A stretch of DNA of 64,000 bases from Bacteroidota bacterium (lineage in GTDB: Bacteria > Bacteroidota > Bacteroidia > Bacteroidales > UBA12481): contig JABHCC010000104.1 of the NCBI GenBank assembly GCA_018669475.1, positions 1 to 64,000 on the forward strand, given 5' to 3'. Position numbers and translations under genes: made by a program. The notes beneath the pieces were generated by a model. That model had not been told where the DNA came from. It was given only the letters and a program-made list of their open reading frames with translations, and ran no database searches. This document shows, in pieces, positions 46,001 through 53,558 of this stretch. Numbering within the stretch: the first letter of the stretch is position 1; each line of letters begins with the position of its first letter.

Positions 46001-47971
46001 CTTACCCCTCCAAAGAACCTCTAATATTTCAGGCTTGAATCTTTTTCCTAAACAGGTATCACAGGGTGCTTCAGTTTTTCCAAGGTAGCTTAAACCAATC
46101 TCGATCTTGCCAGCTCCAAGACAAGCCGGACATCTTCCTCCCTCCACATTGAATGAAAAGTTACTTTTTGTGAATCCTGCTTCCTTTGCTTCAGGCAATG
46201 ATGCATATAAATCACGAATCTTATCAAACAACTTCGTATATGTTGCCGGATTACTTCTGGGAGTTCGTCCTATCGGAGCCTGATCAATCCATATGGTTTG
46301 TTTTACCGGATCGGGCACTATAACCTTATCAACTGGCACATTCGAACTTCCATTAAAATATTGTTGAAGGATATTATATAACAAGCTTGATTTTCCTGCA
46401 CCTGATACTCCGCATATGACATTTAGGGCTCCAGTTCTCAGTTTTAATGAAATAGATTTTAAATTATGTGCTCTGGCACTAATCACCTCAATAAAACTAT
46501 CAGAATAATTATTGCTGTTGGTCCATGACAATTCCTTTATACCTGAAAAATATTCCCAGGTTTGACTTTTTGCCAGCAAGGACGGGGATCCGACCAACTC
46601 TGTCATATATCCTTCCACAACTATTTCTCCACCACGGAATCCAGCTTCAGGACCAAACTCAATCCAATAATCAGCTTGTTGAAAACTAAAGAACTTGTGA
46701 TCAATACATACAATGGTATTTCCTTTTTGCTGCACATCCTTAAGCAAACTGAGAAGATTATTATGATCTGCCGGATGTAAACCCACTGTTGGTTCATCCA
46801 ATGTATAAATCAATCCTGACAAACCTGATTGCAACAGACTTGCCAGTTTTACACGCTTACTTTCTCCACCTGATAAAGACCGGCTCTCTCTGTTCAAACT
46901 GAGATACCCAAGGCCTAGCTTACAAAGAGCAGTACTCAGCTGAATTACTGAATTAATAATTTCCCTTTCACCGCCTGATAATTCAGTGGAATTGACCAAT
47001 GATAGCTCTTCAGCAAAACTATCTACTGATAATTCAGCCCATTCACCAATATGACGACCCTGCCATTTCACATCCAGGGAGCTTCTTTTCAGACGATATC
47101 CTTCACAAACCGGGCATCTTCTTGATTTGGTGTATTTAAGAATATTTGCATTTCTATCCCGCTTCAGAATTTCCTCCATTATGGTCAATATACCCCGATA
47201 ATAACCTTCGTCCCTGGGCTTCGCCGTAATACCAGTCCATTTCATTCTGGATTCTAGGGTATGCTTACCAAAGGGCACCTTAAGAAGAGTACTCCCGTAA
47301 AAAATAATGTCTTTTTCGAATTCCGATAATTGATCCCATGGTTTGTTTATAGAAAATCCCTCAGCATGACAAACCGTTTCCAGAACATCCAATGTTACCT
47401 GAGAGTAGATTACATAACCAGTTGGGGTTGTTAAGCTTAGCGCTCCATTAAGAAGTGATTTCTCCGGATAATCAATAAAAGTATCAGGGTCAATATATTC
47501 CTCTTCTCCTAAACCCTGACAGTGTTCACAAGCACCTGCGGCAAGATTAAAAGAAAAATGAGATCTGCTCAATACAGATCTTTCAGTCTTATTAATGAGC
47601 CCATATCGTGAAAAAAGAAGTCTTAAATGATCATACAAACCACTAAACGTGCCTATACTTGAACGAATTGAATGTGTGCCAGTAAGCTGATCAAGAGAAA
47701 TGACCGGACTCATCCCTGTTATCTTATCAACATCAGGTGGATGAATACCAGCAAGTACTGTTCTTATGCGAGGATTTTGCTGTTCTAAAAACCTGCGCTT
47801 CCCTTCGCTTGCAATAACATCATGAACCAAAGAAGATTTCCCTGATCCTGAGACTCCGGTAACTAAAATAAATTTGTTTTTTGGGATTTGAAGATTGATA
47901 TCCTTCAAATTATTTTCCCGAGCACCTGTGATTATTATGGCATCATCCCACGATGCTGTTGAGTTTCTCAT
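43070..47971 (-). CDS. Double-length UvrA-like ABC ATPase (four nucleotide-binding cores)
   Basis: A 1633-residue soluble protein equal to two UvrA-type chains in tandem. Walker A motifs are at about residues 39-46 (GVSGSGKS), 521-528 (GVSGAGKS), 860-867 (GVSGSGKT) and 1338-1345 (GVSGSGKS). ABC signatures are at about 366 (LSGGESKR), 704 (LSGGEAQR), 1195 (LSAGEYQR) and 1521 (LSPGERQR), with matching DEP Walker B sites. Zn-finger Cys pairs CxxC(x)G recur (for example 148-151, 286-289, 614-617, 1431-1434). Each half is about 815 residues, the size of UvrA2 proteins without the UvrB-binding domain. It overlaps the 93-residue gene by 29 bp. DNA-damage or drug-tolerance role is inference. Confidence 0.93.
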   Translation of the reverse strand: MRNSTASWDDAIIITGARENNLKDINLQIPKNKFILVTGVSGSGKSSLVHDVIASEGKRRFLEQQNPRIRTVLAGIHPPDVDKITGMSPVISLDQLTGTHSIRSSIGTFSGLYDHLRLLFSRYGLINKTERSVLSRSHFSFNLAAGACEHCQGLGEEEYIDPDTFIDYPEKSLLNGALSLTTPTGYVIYSQVTLDVLETVCHAEGFSINKPWDQLSEFEKDIIFYGSTLLKVPFGKHTLESRMKWTGITAKPRDEGYYRGILTIMEEILKRDRNANILKYTKSRRCPVCEGYRLKRSSLDVKWQGRHIGEWAELSVDSFAEELSLVNSTELSGGEREIINSVIQLSTALCKLGLGYLSLNRESRSLSGGESKRVKLASLLQSGLSGLIYTLDEPTVGLHPADHNNLLSLLKDVQQKGNTIVCIDHKFFSFQQADYWIEFGPEAGFRGGEIVVEGYMTELVGSPSLLAKSQTWEYFSGIKELSWTNSNNYSDSFIEVISARAHNLKSISLKLRTGALNVICGVSGAGKSSLLYNILQQYFNGSSNVPVDKVIVPDPVKQTIWIDQAPIGRTPRSNPATYTKLFDKIRDLYASLPEAKEAGFTKSNFSFNVEGGRCPACLGAGKIEIGLSYLGKTEAPCDTCLGKRFKPEILEVLWRGKNIAQILDLEIDQAVEVFFDHAKILKYLVLLRDMGLGYIKLGQSSSSLSGGEAQRIKLVAELIKGRSHHCLYLLDEPSNGLHYADIAILLRGFEKLVEKGSTLVLVEHDPYIIQLADWIIELGPGAGVKGGEVVFQGRADSLLSQNSLMARSIHESNKIFQSFKLPSKKEHPLDKQLVLKGVNTNNLQNIDIEIPHNRITVITGVSGSGKTSLAFDTILASSNYLFAQSFSPYVRSLLGGKESGEVKDIQGLLPAIGIRSTKPVNVKYSTIATLLGISSSLRLLFSRFSVDDKSAKSKLWANHFSFLHPAGACSACHGLGYQMEVKEEQLINNQEVSLLNGAMKGSRTGAFFSEPKGQYMAILQSMASKHQIEIQTAWRDFSETEKDLILFGTGDIEYSVEWKYQRKNLAGKHIFNSKWLGFIPLIQADYQKKAGTSRQKTMEDILSPVICSDCQGFRIQADRLKYTFLGKSLADWLSCTISDLQLSLSEVRNNNIISRFKPGPKRLILAVLDEMEKVLSFMMKLGLGYLSLNRSTHSLSAGEYQRTRLAGQLVSGLNNILFILDEPSNSLHPANLKYLQEIFAELVRQQNAIIFTDHNPWLIEQADSVIELGPGGGKQGGQIIHKYRQKNNSNTMAKGEFKNVARPDFLSNVLFIRMRGVAFRNLNIECLDLPLGWISICGVSGSGKSTLLNDVIATSLVSGVGIHCEEMSITHDNFTIIDNLNTGIIWNWYRMPIRELGLDTVLFKCYSDSDKGREYRRKPAYFKRTSKGGRCESCQGRGFEKTELDFLGTAVNSCVDCSGTGYNKTVSEYTYNQRMITECMLMTLSEILDFLPDFQGKDKARRIMSSLGLGYLIAGQHGHKLSPGERQRLVLMRQLLDMGTEKKVILFDEPGQGLDAISLRGYCELMRDLASQGNMIISIDHDQELISKADWIIELGPGAGDNGGRVVFAGSPDNLVKDDVMTATAAAIKDMDS

Positions 47972-48224
47972 ATCCGGCTTTCAATCCTTTCACCAAATCA
48001 ATACGTATTGATTTAAAATACTTCCGAGAATTGCCATTCTCCTCTGGATCGTACTGATTTATCCGAACTATCAAACTTTCTTTAAGATGAATTGAATCAT
48101 TTATAATTTCTTCAAATCCTGATAAATCCATCTCCGGATTTTCATAAATGCAACCATAGCAATCAGCTATAATTTCAAAAACTAAATAATCGATGTCCTT
48201 TTTTAAGTCTTTCCGACTAGCCAT
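47943..48224 (-). CDS. Small helical protein upstream of double UvrA, unknown function
   Basis: A 93-residue, mainly helical acidic protein: MASRKDLKKDIDYLVFEIIADCYGCIYENPE, then SIHLKESLIVRINQYDPEENGN and KSIRIDLVKGLKAGYEKLNS. It resembles a conserved Bacteroidota hypothetical family, but I cannot name it. Its 3' end overlaps the start of the double-UvrA gene by 29 bp, so the two are translationally coupled and probably functionally linked. Confidence 0.8.
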   Translation of the reverse strand: MASRKDLKKDIDYLVFEIIADCYGCIYENPEMDLSGFEEIINDSIHLKESLIVRINQYDPEENGNSRKYFKSIRIDLVKGLKAGYEKLNSIVG

Positions 48225-48336
48225 AACTTTGTTCTGTATTGTTAACTAAATATAGAGCTTTTTTTAATATGTGCTACAATATTTGTTAATAGTTCTCGCT
48301 TCGTGCACAAATAGCCTGCAATTGCCGGGCTTTATT

Positions 48337-48567
48337 CTAATAGAAATACAATGGGCGTAAACCTTCAGGTACCTGTTCAAATTCACCCCTTACAAAGGCA
48401 CCAACTACGATATCATTGAACAAATCAGCATTCACTTCATACTCATACTTATCATTTCCCTGCCTGTCAAACTTTTGCTCAAACTGTACGCTTACAAAAT
48501 ACTTTTTTCTTCCAAATACACCGTATTTGTTGCGTTTTCCAATAACTTTACCTGTTCTGTGTGTCAT
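48337..48567 (-). CDS. Small basic protein, unknown function
   Basis: A 76-residue protein starting MTHRTGKVIGKRNKYGVFGRKKYFVSVQF and ending FVRGEFEQVPEGLRPLYFY. The beta-strand spacing and basic loops suggest a small OB- or SH3-like barrel. It lies alone between the 93-residue gene and the divergent permease. The distinct hydrophobic patterning and absence of a better frame support it, but no family is recognised. Confidence 0.65.
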   Translation of the reverse strand: MTHRTGKVIGKRNKYGVFGRKKYFVSVQFEQKFDRQGNDKYEYEVNADLFNDIVVGAFVRGEFEQVPEGLRPLYFY

Positions 48568-48755
48568 GGCTTTAATTTTTAATTATTCTCTGATAACAGG
48601 TAATCAAACGATGAACCATAAGTGCAATAAACATCTTACTTCGCTCTCTTCCTGGCCTTTAGCACACCCTACATACAAAGTGGTTATTCCATTATCTGGA
48701 AATGCATTCCGTTTATCACGCATAAGTTGTAAAAATAATTTGCAAATATATTAAA

Positions 48756-50078
48756 ATGACAGAACTCAGAAAGGAGCTAAGTCTATACGGTCTAACTATG
48801 ATCGCGATAGGCTCCTGTATCGGATCAGGTATTTTCTTAACTCCATCTCTTATTGCCGCATACCTACCCAATGTTTGGTTTATAATGGCAGTTTGGCTTA
48901 TTGGAGGCTTAATTACACTTACAGGTGCTTTAACCTTTGCTGAATTAGGCTCCATCTTTCCACAAGCTGGCGGCGTATACATTTACCTGAAACAAGCATA
49001 TGGCGATTTTGTTGGTTTCTTATATGGATGGGCTTACCTAACAGTAATAAATACTGGTGCTCTTGCAGCTTTGAGTATCGCTTTTGCAAGCTATCTGGGT
49101 TTCTTCTTTCCTCTTGAAGGACAATTGACTACGATAGTTGCTATATCAGTAATTATTCTAGTGACATTGATAAATTTATTCAGAGTAAAATTTTCAGAAT
49201 ATTTTGCAAATGTATTTAGTGGATTTAAGATTATTGGAATTTTGGCAGTTATTGCAGTTGGATTATTTGCTGGAGATGCTAACCTGAATGACTGGAGTCT
49301 TCAGTCGATAAAGATGGAAGGTAATATTGGAATTAAAGCATTTGGACTCGCTCTGGTAGGTGTGTTATGGTCTTTTGGTGGTTGGCAACATACCAGCTTT
49401 CTTTCTGGTGAAGCAAAGAACGCTGCCAGAAATGTTCCCAAGGCTATGGTAATTGCAGCGATTGTGGTAACTGTAATTTACATATTAACCAATATTGGAT
49501 ATCTGCACCTTATGCCGATTGTTGAATTGTCACAATCTGATTCGCTGGCAGCTGATGCCATCTCAAAAGTTATCTCAATTGGTGGTGCACTGGTCGCCGT
49601 TCTTATAGCAGTATCAGTTTTTGGAACAGCAGGTATTTATACGATGACCTGTCCCAGAATATATTACGCAATGGCAAATGATGGACTATTTTTCAAAGGA
49701 ATGGCTAAGATTAGTCCAAAATATCATACTCCTGTTAACGCAATTCTGGTTCAATCAGCACTCGCAATTGTAATATTACTTCTTTGGGGTACTTTCGAAG
49801 AAGTAATTACTTATGTAGTTTTCACTGATTGGATCTTCTTCGCAATGGCAGCCACGACAATTTTTGTTTTCAGAAAACGATACCCAAAGGTACATAGACC
49901 TGTCAAAACTTTTGCTTATCCTGTCACTCCTATTATTTTCATTATTATCACAACTGGTTTTGTGATAAATACTTTCTTTGAAAAACCTGCTCAGGCATAC
50001 GCTGGTCTCGCACTATTGATTATTGCCTATCCTATATTCAGATATTTTAAGAACAAATCAAAACAATCGAACAAATGA
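48756..50078 (+). CDS. APC-family amino acid permease
   Basis: A 440-residue inner-membrane transporter with 12 predicted helices. The N-terminal motif ELSLYGLTMIAIGSCIGSGIFL (residues about 6-27) is the unwound TM1 substrate site of APC/LAT transporters, and PNVWFIMAVWLIGGLITLTGALTFAELGSIFP follows as expected. AAGIY/TCPRIYYAMANDGLFF near residue 300 is also conserved. It overlaps the downstream PLP enzyme by 4 bp, which suggests that the permease imports an amino acid handled by that enzyme, perhaps a sulfur amino acid. Specificity cannot be read from the sequence. Confidence 0.93.
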   Translation: MTELRKELSLYGLTMIAIGSCIGSGIFLTPSLIAAYLPNVWFIMAVWLIGGLITLTGALTFAELGSIFPQAGGVYIYLKQAYGDFVGFLYGWAYLTVINTGALAALSIAFASYLGFFFPLEGQLTTIVAISVIILVTLINLFRVKFSEYFANVFSGFKIIGILAVIAVGLFAGDANLNDWSLQSIKMEGNIGIKAFGLALVGVLWSFGGWQHTSFLSGEAKNAARNVPKAMVIAAIVVTVIYILTNIGYLHLMPIVELSQSDSLAADAISKVISIGGALVAVLIAVSVFGTAGIYTMTCPRIYYAMANDGLFFKGMAKISPKYHTPVNAILVQSALAIVILLLWGTFEEVITYVVFTDWIFFAMAATTIFVFRKRYPKVHRPVKTFAYPVTPIIFIIITTGFVINTFFEKPAQAYAGLALLIIAYPIFRYFKNKSKQSNK

Positions 50079-51235
50079 CTGAAGAGGAAATAATACTTCA
50101 CCATGGGGAGAATGAGCCTGAGTTTATAAATGCTTTTTCTCCACCTGTTTACCAAACCAGTAATTTTAGATTTCAAACTGTTGATGCGATGAGGCATGCT
50201 CTACAGAGCGAAAAGGAAATTTCAGTATACTCAAGAGGCAATAATCCGACAGTAAGACTATTTGAGAAAAAAATGGCCTCACTTGAGAAGACCGAAGATG
50301 CCCTGGCTTTCAGTTCCGGAATAGCTGCCATAACCTGTAGCATATTAAATAGTGTTAAAGCTGGTGACCATATTATTGCTATTGAAGAAGTATATGGATG
50401 GACAAAAGTGTTTTTTGATCAGTATTTACCAGGATTCGGTATTACGACAAGCTACTTCAATGGAAATGATTTATCCGAGTTAAACTCAATAATACAAGCT
50501 AATACTAAACTGATATACCTTGAAAGCCCCAGTTCATGGTTTTTTTCTATCCAGGATTTAAAATCTATTAGTGAAATAGCAAGGTCAAGAAATATCCGAA
50601 CCATTTGTGACAATTCTTTTGCCAGTCCGCTTGGACAAAATCCATCACAATTTGGTATAGATCTCATCGTTCATTCAGCTTCAAAATACCTGGGCGGACA
50701 CAGTGATCTTGTTGGGGGAGTAGTTTGTGGCCCATCAGAAATCCTATCAGGGTTATTTAAAGAAGAGTATATGAACCTTGGGGCAATCATGTCTCCTAAT
50801 ACCGCCTGGCTTCTTATCCGTGGTTTAAGAACCCTTTCAATAAGACTTAATCATCTGGAAAAAACCAGAGAAACTATTTCAGCATTTCTCCTGCAACATC
50901 CAAAAATAGAAGGTATCATTCACCCTTTTGAACCTGATCATCCTAATCATGAACTAGCTAAAAGGCAAATGAGACTTGGCGGAGGACTGGTTTCAGTATT
51001 TCTAAAAACGAATGATCCCGCTCAAATTGAGAAATTTTGTAATAGCTTAAAGCAATTCACTCTTGCCGTTTCCTGGGGAGGACATGAATCTTTAGTTTTT
51101 CCAGCGGTATCGCTCATGGTAAAACAGGAACACTCCGGTTTACCAATTAATATGATCAGGTTATATGTCGGATTGGACGACCCCCGTGATCTAATCAATG
51201 ATTTGGATAATGCCCTATCCCTTGGTTTTCTTTGA
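50075..51235 (+). CDS. Trans-sulfuration PLP enzyme (cystathionine gamma-synthase/lyase family)
   Basis: A 386-residue cytosolic PLP-dependent enzyme of the Cys/Met metabolism family. It has YSRGNNPTVRLFEKKMASLE, FSSGIAAITCSIL, YLESPSSWFF and the PLP-Lys region VHSASKYLGGHSDLVGGVV (Lys about residue 204), with the C-terminal RLYVGLDDPRDLINDL. It could be cystathionine gamma-synthase, beta- or gamma-lyase, or methionine gamma-lyase; motifs do not decide. Its start overlaps the permease stop (ATGA) and its end overlaps the convergent gene by 21 bp. Confidence 0.93.
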   Translation: MTEEEIILHHGENEPEFINAFSPPVYQTSNFRFQTVDAMRHALQSEKEISVYSRGNNPTVRLFEKKMASLEKTEDALAFSSGIAAITCSILNSVKAGDHIIAIEEVYGWTKVFFDQYLPGFGITTSYFNGNDLSELNSIIQANTKLIYLESPSSWFFSIQDLKSISEIARSRNIRTICDNSFASPLGQNPSQFGIDLIVHSASKYLGGHSDLVGGVVCGPSEILSGLFKEEYMNLGAIMSPNTAWLLIRGLRTLSIRLNHLEKTRETISAFLLQHPKIEGIIHPFEPDHPNHELAKRQMRLGGGLVSVFLKTNDPAQIEKFCNSLKQFTLAVSWGGHESLVFPAVSLMVKQEHSGLPINMIRLYVGLDDPRDLINDLDNALSLGFL

Positions 51236-52138
51236 GTCTGCCTTGCGTTCAATCAAACTTTTTGGAAGAGTTGCATCAGCATTATCCTGTAAAACCATCC
51301 GGAGGAAATAAGTGCCATCCAGAGAAGCCATAACACGAACCCAAAGCGTTTTTTCATCATCTGCAGGCAAATTAAAAATCAGCTCTCTCGACCTACTTTT
51401 TATTATTGTACCCTTAGCTTTAAGAGTAGAGCGATAATAACTTTCGAGTACTTCAACTGTTGATATACGCTTATCTACCTGCCCTTGCTCATTTATCACG
51501 TTAATCTTAAGATCCCAATAAGGTCCCATCAAAGTTTGCTGATAGGAGATTTTATCTTTTGATACATAATTAATATTAAAGTGATTGAATTTGCTATATC
51601 TCGATCTGGCGATCACTGATCCCGGAATGAAGTTAATACGTGGCGGAAGCTCAACTGATTCAACATATTCGTCATACTTACATTCAGCCTCAACATCAAA
51701 TTCAAGCTTATTAACAAACACTCTCTCTTCAATCAATTTTAGTCTGTAAACTTTGTCACTTGTGAGAAGAACTTTCCCCCATAAGTTTCCTCCCGTCTCA
51801 CGTGGTATTGCAAAATGAATGCTACTGGTATCCTGAAAGAACAGTTTCGCACCGAGATCATTAAGTTGCTGAGTCATAAAATCCTGAATCCGTCTTTTTT
51901 GTCTGAATACTGAATCAAAAGAATAAGTGACTTCCCAATAATGCCCGGTTGATTGGCGCTCATTTTCACCGGTTTCATCCTTGACAGTGATATAATTAAA
52001 ATAGTGGTTTTTAAATACTTTTCCAGGATGATCCTTATAACCCTTGATCATAGGAGGATTTGGATTCAGATAGTCCTGAGCAATTAATGAGCCTGTAGTT
52101 AGTAGTACAGCCAACAGTATTCCATACGTCTTTTTCAT
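51215..52138 (-). CDS. Exported protein of unknown function
   Basis: About 307 residues. I start at ATG 52138 (MKKTYGILLAVLLTTGSLIAQ), which gives a clean signal peptide; an in-frame ATG at 52195 adds 19 unlikely residues. The mature protein has two similar halves with HYWEVTYSFDSVFRQKRRIQDF and GPYWDLKINVINEQGQVDKR, and each half ends with a strand-rich segment (LWGKVLLTSDKVYRLKLIEE; LWVRVMASLDGTYFLRMVLQD). This suggests an internal duplication of an OmpA-associated lipoprotein-like (DUF-type) domain. No family is assigned. Confidence 0.78.
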   Translation of the reverse strand: MKKTYGILLAVLLTTGSLIAQDYLNPNPPMIKGYKDHPGKVFKNHYFNYITVKDETGENERQSTGHYWEVTYSFDSVFRQKRRIQDFMTQQLNDLGAKLFFQDTSSIHFAIPRETGGNLWGKVLLTSDKVYRLKLIEERVFVNKLEFDVEAECKYDEYVESVELPPRINFIPGSVIARSRYSKFNHFNINYVSKDKISYQQTLMGPYWDLKINVINEQGQVDKRISTVEVLESYYRSTLKAKGTIIKSRSRELIFNLPADDEKTLWVRVMASLDGTYFLRMVLQDNADATLPKSLIERKADSKKTKG

Positions 52139-52173
52139 ATCATCCACAATTTGGCTACAATAATAAGAAAAAA

Positions 52174-52197
52174 TCTTGCCGAAAACCGACGGCAAGA
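52174..52197 (-). promoter_or_regulatory. Terminator-like hairpin in divergent leader
   Basis: TCTTGCCG and CGGCAAGA form a perfect 8-bp stem with an 8-nt loop. On the minus strand it is followed by TTTTTTCTT, the form of an intrinsic terminator, but it stands 36 bp before the start of the exported-protein gene with no upstream gene on that strand. It could be an attenuator or end a small RNA. Confidence 0.6.
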
Positions 52198-52319
52198 CTT
52201 TGTTTTATTTTCTCAGTTTATTTGTTTGATCACCGCTGCATTTCAGCAGGTAAAAGAAATGATGCAATTTGGGTTTTGAGTAAATTCACAGTCAACAATT
52301 AGTATATTTACCAGCTATC

Positions 52320-52973
52320 ATGGATCGCAAATTATTCGTAACTGAGGATGGTTCTCATAGTCTTAAGGTTGAAGGATTGGATGAAACCTATCATTCAAAA
52401 CATGGTGCAATTCAGGAATCAGAACATGTGTTTATACAAAAAGGCCTTGATAACTTTGCCGGAAAACACATCAGGATTCTTGAATTGGGATTTGGTACAG
52501 GCCTGAATGCTTTTCTTACTTATATTGCCACCCGGAACAGGAATCTAAATGTGCTCTATACAACTATAGAAAAGTATCCACTGGCTGCTGAAGAATATGA
52601 GCAACTTAACTACCCTGCCCTTTTAAAACAATCGGGAGATGCATTTCTTCAAATGCATACATCAGGTCAAGATAAAACTATCGAAATATCTGGTGCTTTT
52701 CATTTCCGGAAAATTATTGCTGATTGTCATGACCTTTCTTTCAAAAACAATTTCGATCTTGTGTATTATGATGCATTCGGGCCAGAGGTTCAACCTGATT
52801 TATGGGAGTTCAGCACTCTGAAACTCTTTTATAATGCCTTAGTACAAAACGGGCAGCTAGTCACCTACAGTGCCAAAGGCCAGGTTCGAAGGAATTTAAA
52901 AGAATGTGGATTTACTGTTGAACGAATTGAGGGTCCACCAGGAAAACGTGAAATGCTAAGAGCATGCAAATAG
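52320..52973 (+). CDS. mnmD: tRNA (mnm5s2U34) methyltransferase, MnmD-like
   Basis: A 217-residue SAM-dependent methyltransferase corresponding to the N-terminal (DUF752) domain of MnmC without the FAD oxidase part; standalone forms are called MnmD. It begins SHSLKVEGLDETYHSKHGAIQESEHVFI, has the SAM site ILELGFGTGLNAFL (about residue 57), YYDAFGPEVQPDLW (about 149) and QLVTYSAKGQVRRNLKECGFTVERIEGPPGKREMLRA. All MnmC-MT motifs are present. It precedes, by about 55 bp including repeat copy E, an unrelated gene. Confidence 0.93.
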   Translation: MDRKLFVTEDGSHSLKVEGLDETYHSKHGAIQESEHVFIQKGLDNFAGKHIRILELGFGTGLNAFLTYIATRNRNLNVLYTTIEKYPLAAEEYEQLNYPALLKQSGDAFLQMHTSGQDKTIEISGAFHFRKIIADCHDLSFKNNFDLVYYDAFGPEVQPDLWEFSTLKLFYNALVQNGQLVTYSAKGQVRRNLKECGFTVERIEGPPGKREMLRACK

Positions 52974-52981
52974 GTTTTACT

Positions 52982-53030
52982 ATGAACCGAGCATGACAAA
53001 AGGAAAAATATTTTAACACACACACGGATG
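52982..53030 (+). repeat. Dispersed leader repeat, short copy E joined at box 1
   Basis: ATGAACCGAGCATGACAAAA, then GGAAAAATATTTTAACAC and ACACACGGATG. Relative to full copies this ends at box 1, whose ATG (53028) is used directly as the start codon of the downstream gene; boxes 2 and 3 are absent. It starts 8 bp after the mnmD stop. Confidence 0.85.
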
Positions 53031-53552
53031 AACAAACTGATCTTTCTGCTGCTAGCTATTACTCTCGGAACGGCAATTTTACTTCCGGTGTCCTGTCAGG
53101 CTCAATATGAAAATCATCTTATACTAAGAAAAAGCTATAAGAACAAGCATCATTATCTGACAGGGGATTCCATCCGCTTCAAGCGAAATCATCTTGAAAC
53201 TCCGGTTATTGGTCAGCTGGAGGCTATTGGAGAGGATTTTATAGTTATTCGCAGTGAGGTATTCCCAATTAGTGAGATTAACACTGTCTATTTCTACCGT
53301 AAATCATTCAATTTCAAAACAGGTGGGTCCATATTACAACTGGCTGGTCCTGCATTCTTGCTTATGACCGGATTTAACGCACTGATAAATTCAATCAGGC
53401 CTATATGGTCGCGCAGTAATTTAATAACATCAGGAAGTTTATTAGCTGCTGGCCTGGTGTTACCACTTTTTCAGGTCAGAAAATATAAAATTGGAGAAAA
53501 ATTTAACCTTCGGATCGTACCTTCAGATCCGGAGACCCACAATAGAAAATAG
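53028..53552 (+). CDS. Exported or membrane protein of unknown function
   Basis: A 174-residue protein with a signal peptide (MNKLIFLLLAITLGTAILLPVSCQAQ). A short extracytoplasmic domain (RKSYKNKHHYLTGDSIRFKRN, VIGQLEAIGEDFIVIRSEVFPISEINTVYFYRK) has strand pattern reminiscent of PH/SH3-like domains and is followed by two hydrophobic segments (about 100-120 and 133-150) and a basic tail. Family unknown. The start codon is the ATG of repeat copy E. It converges on the TonB receptor gene with a 6-bp gap. Confidence 0.78.
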   Translation: MNKLIFLLLAITLGTAILLPVSCQAQYENHLILRKSYKNKHHYLTGDSIRFKRNHLETPVIGQLEAIGEDFIVIRSEVFPISEINTVYFYRKSFNFKTGGSILQLAGPAFLLMTGFNALINSIRPIWSRSNLITSGSLLAAGLVLPLFQVRKYKIGEKFNLRIVPSDPETHNRK

Positions 53553-53558
53553 ATCAGA

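Noticed and set aside
48240-48336. Terminator between the 93- and 76-residue genes
   Set aside because: The only candidate (AGCCTGC...GCCGGGCT) has a poorly paired stem and weak T-run, so it was not listed.
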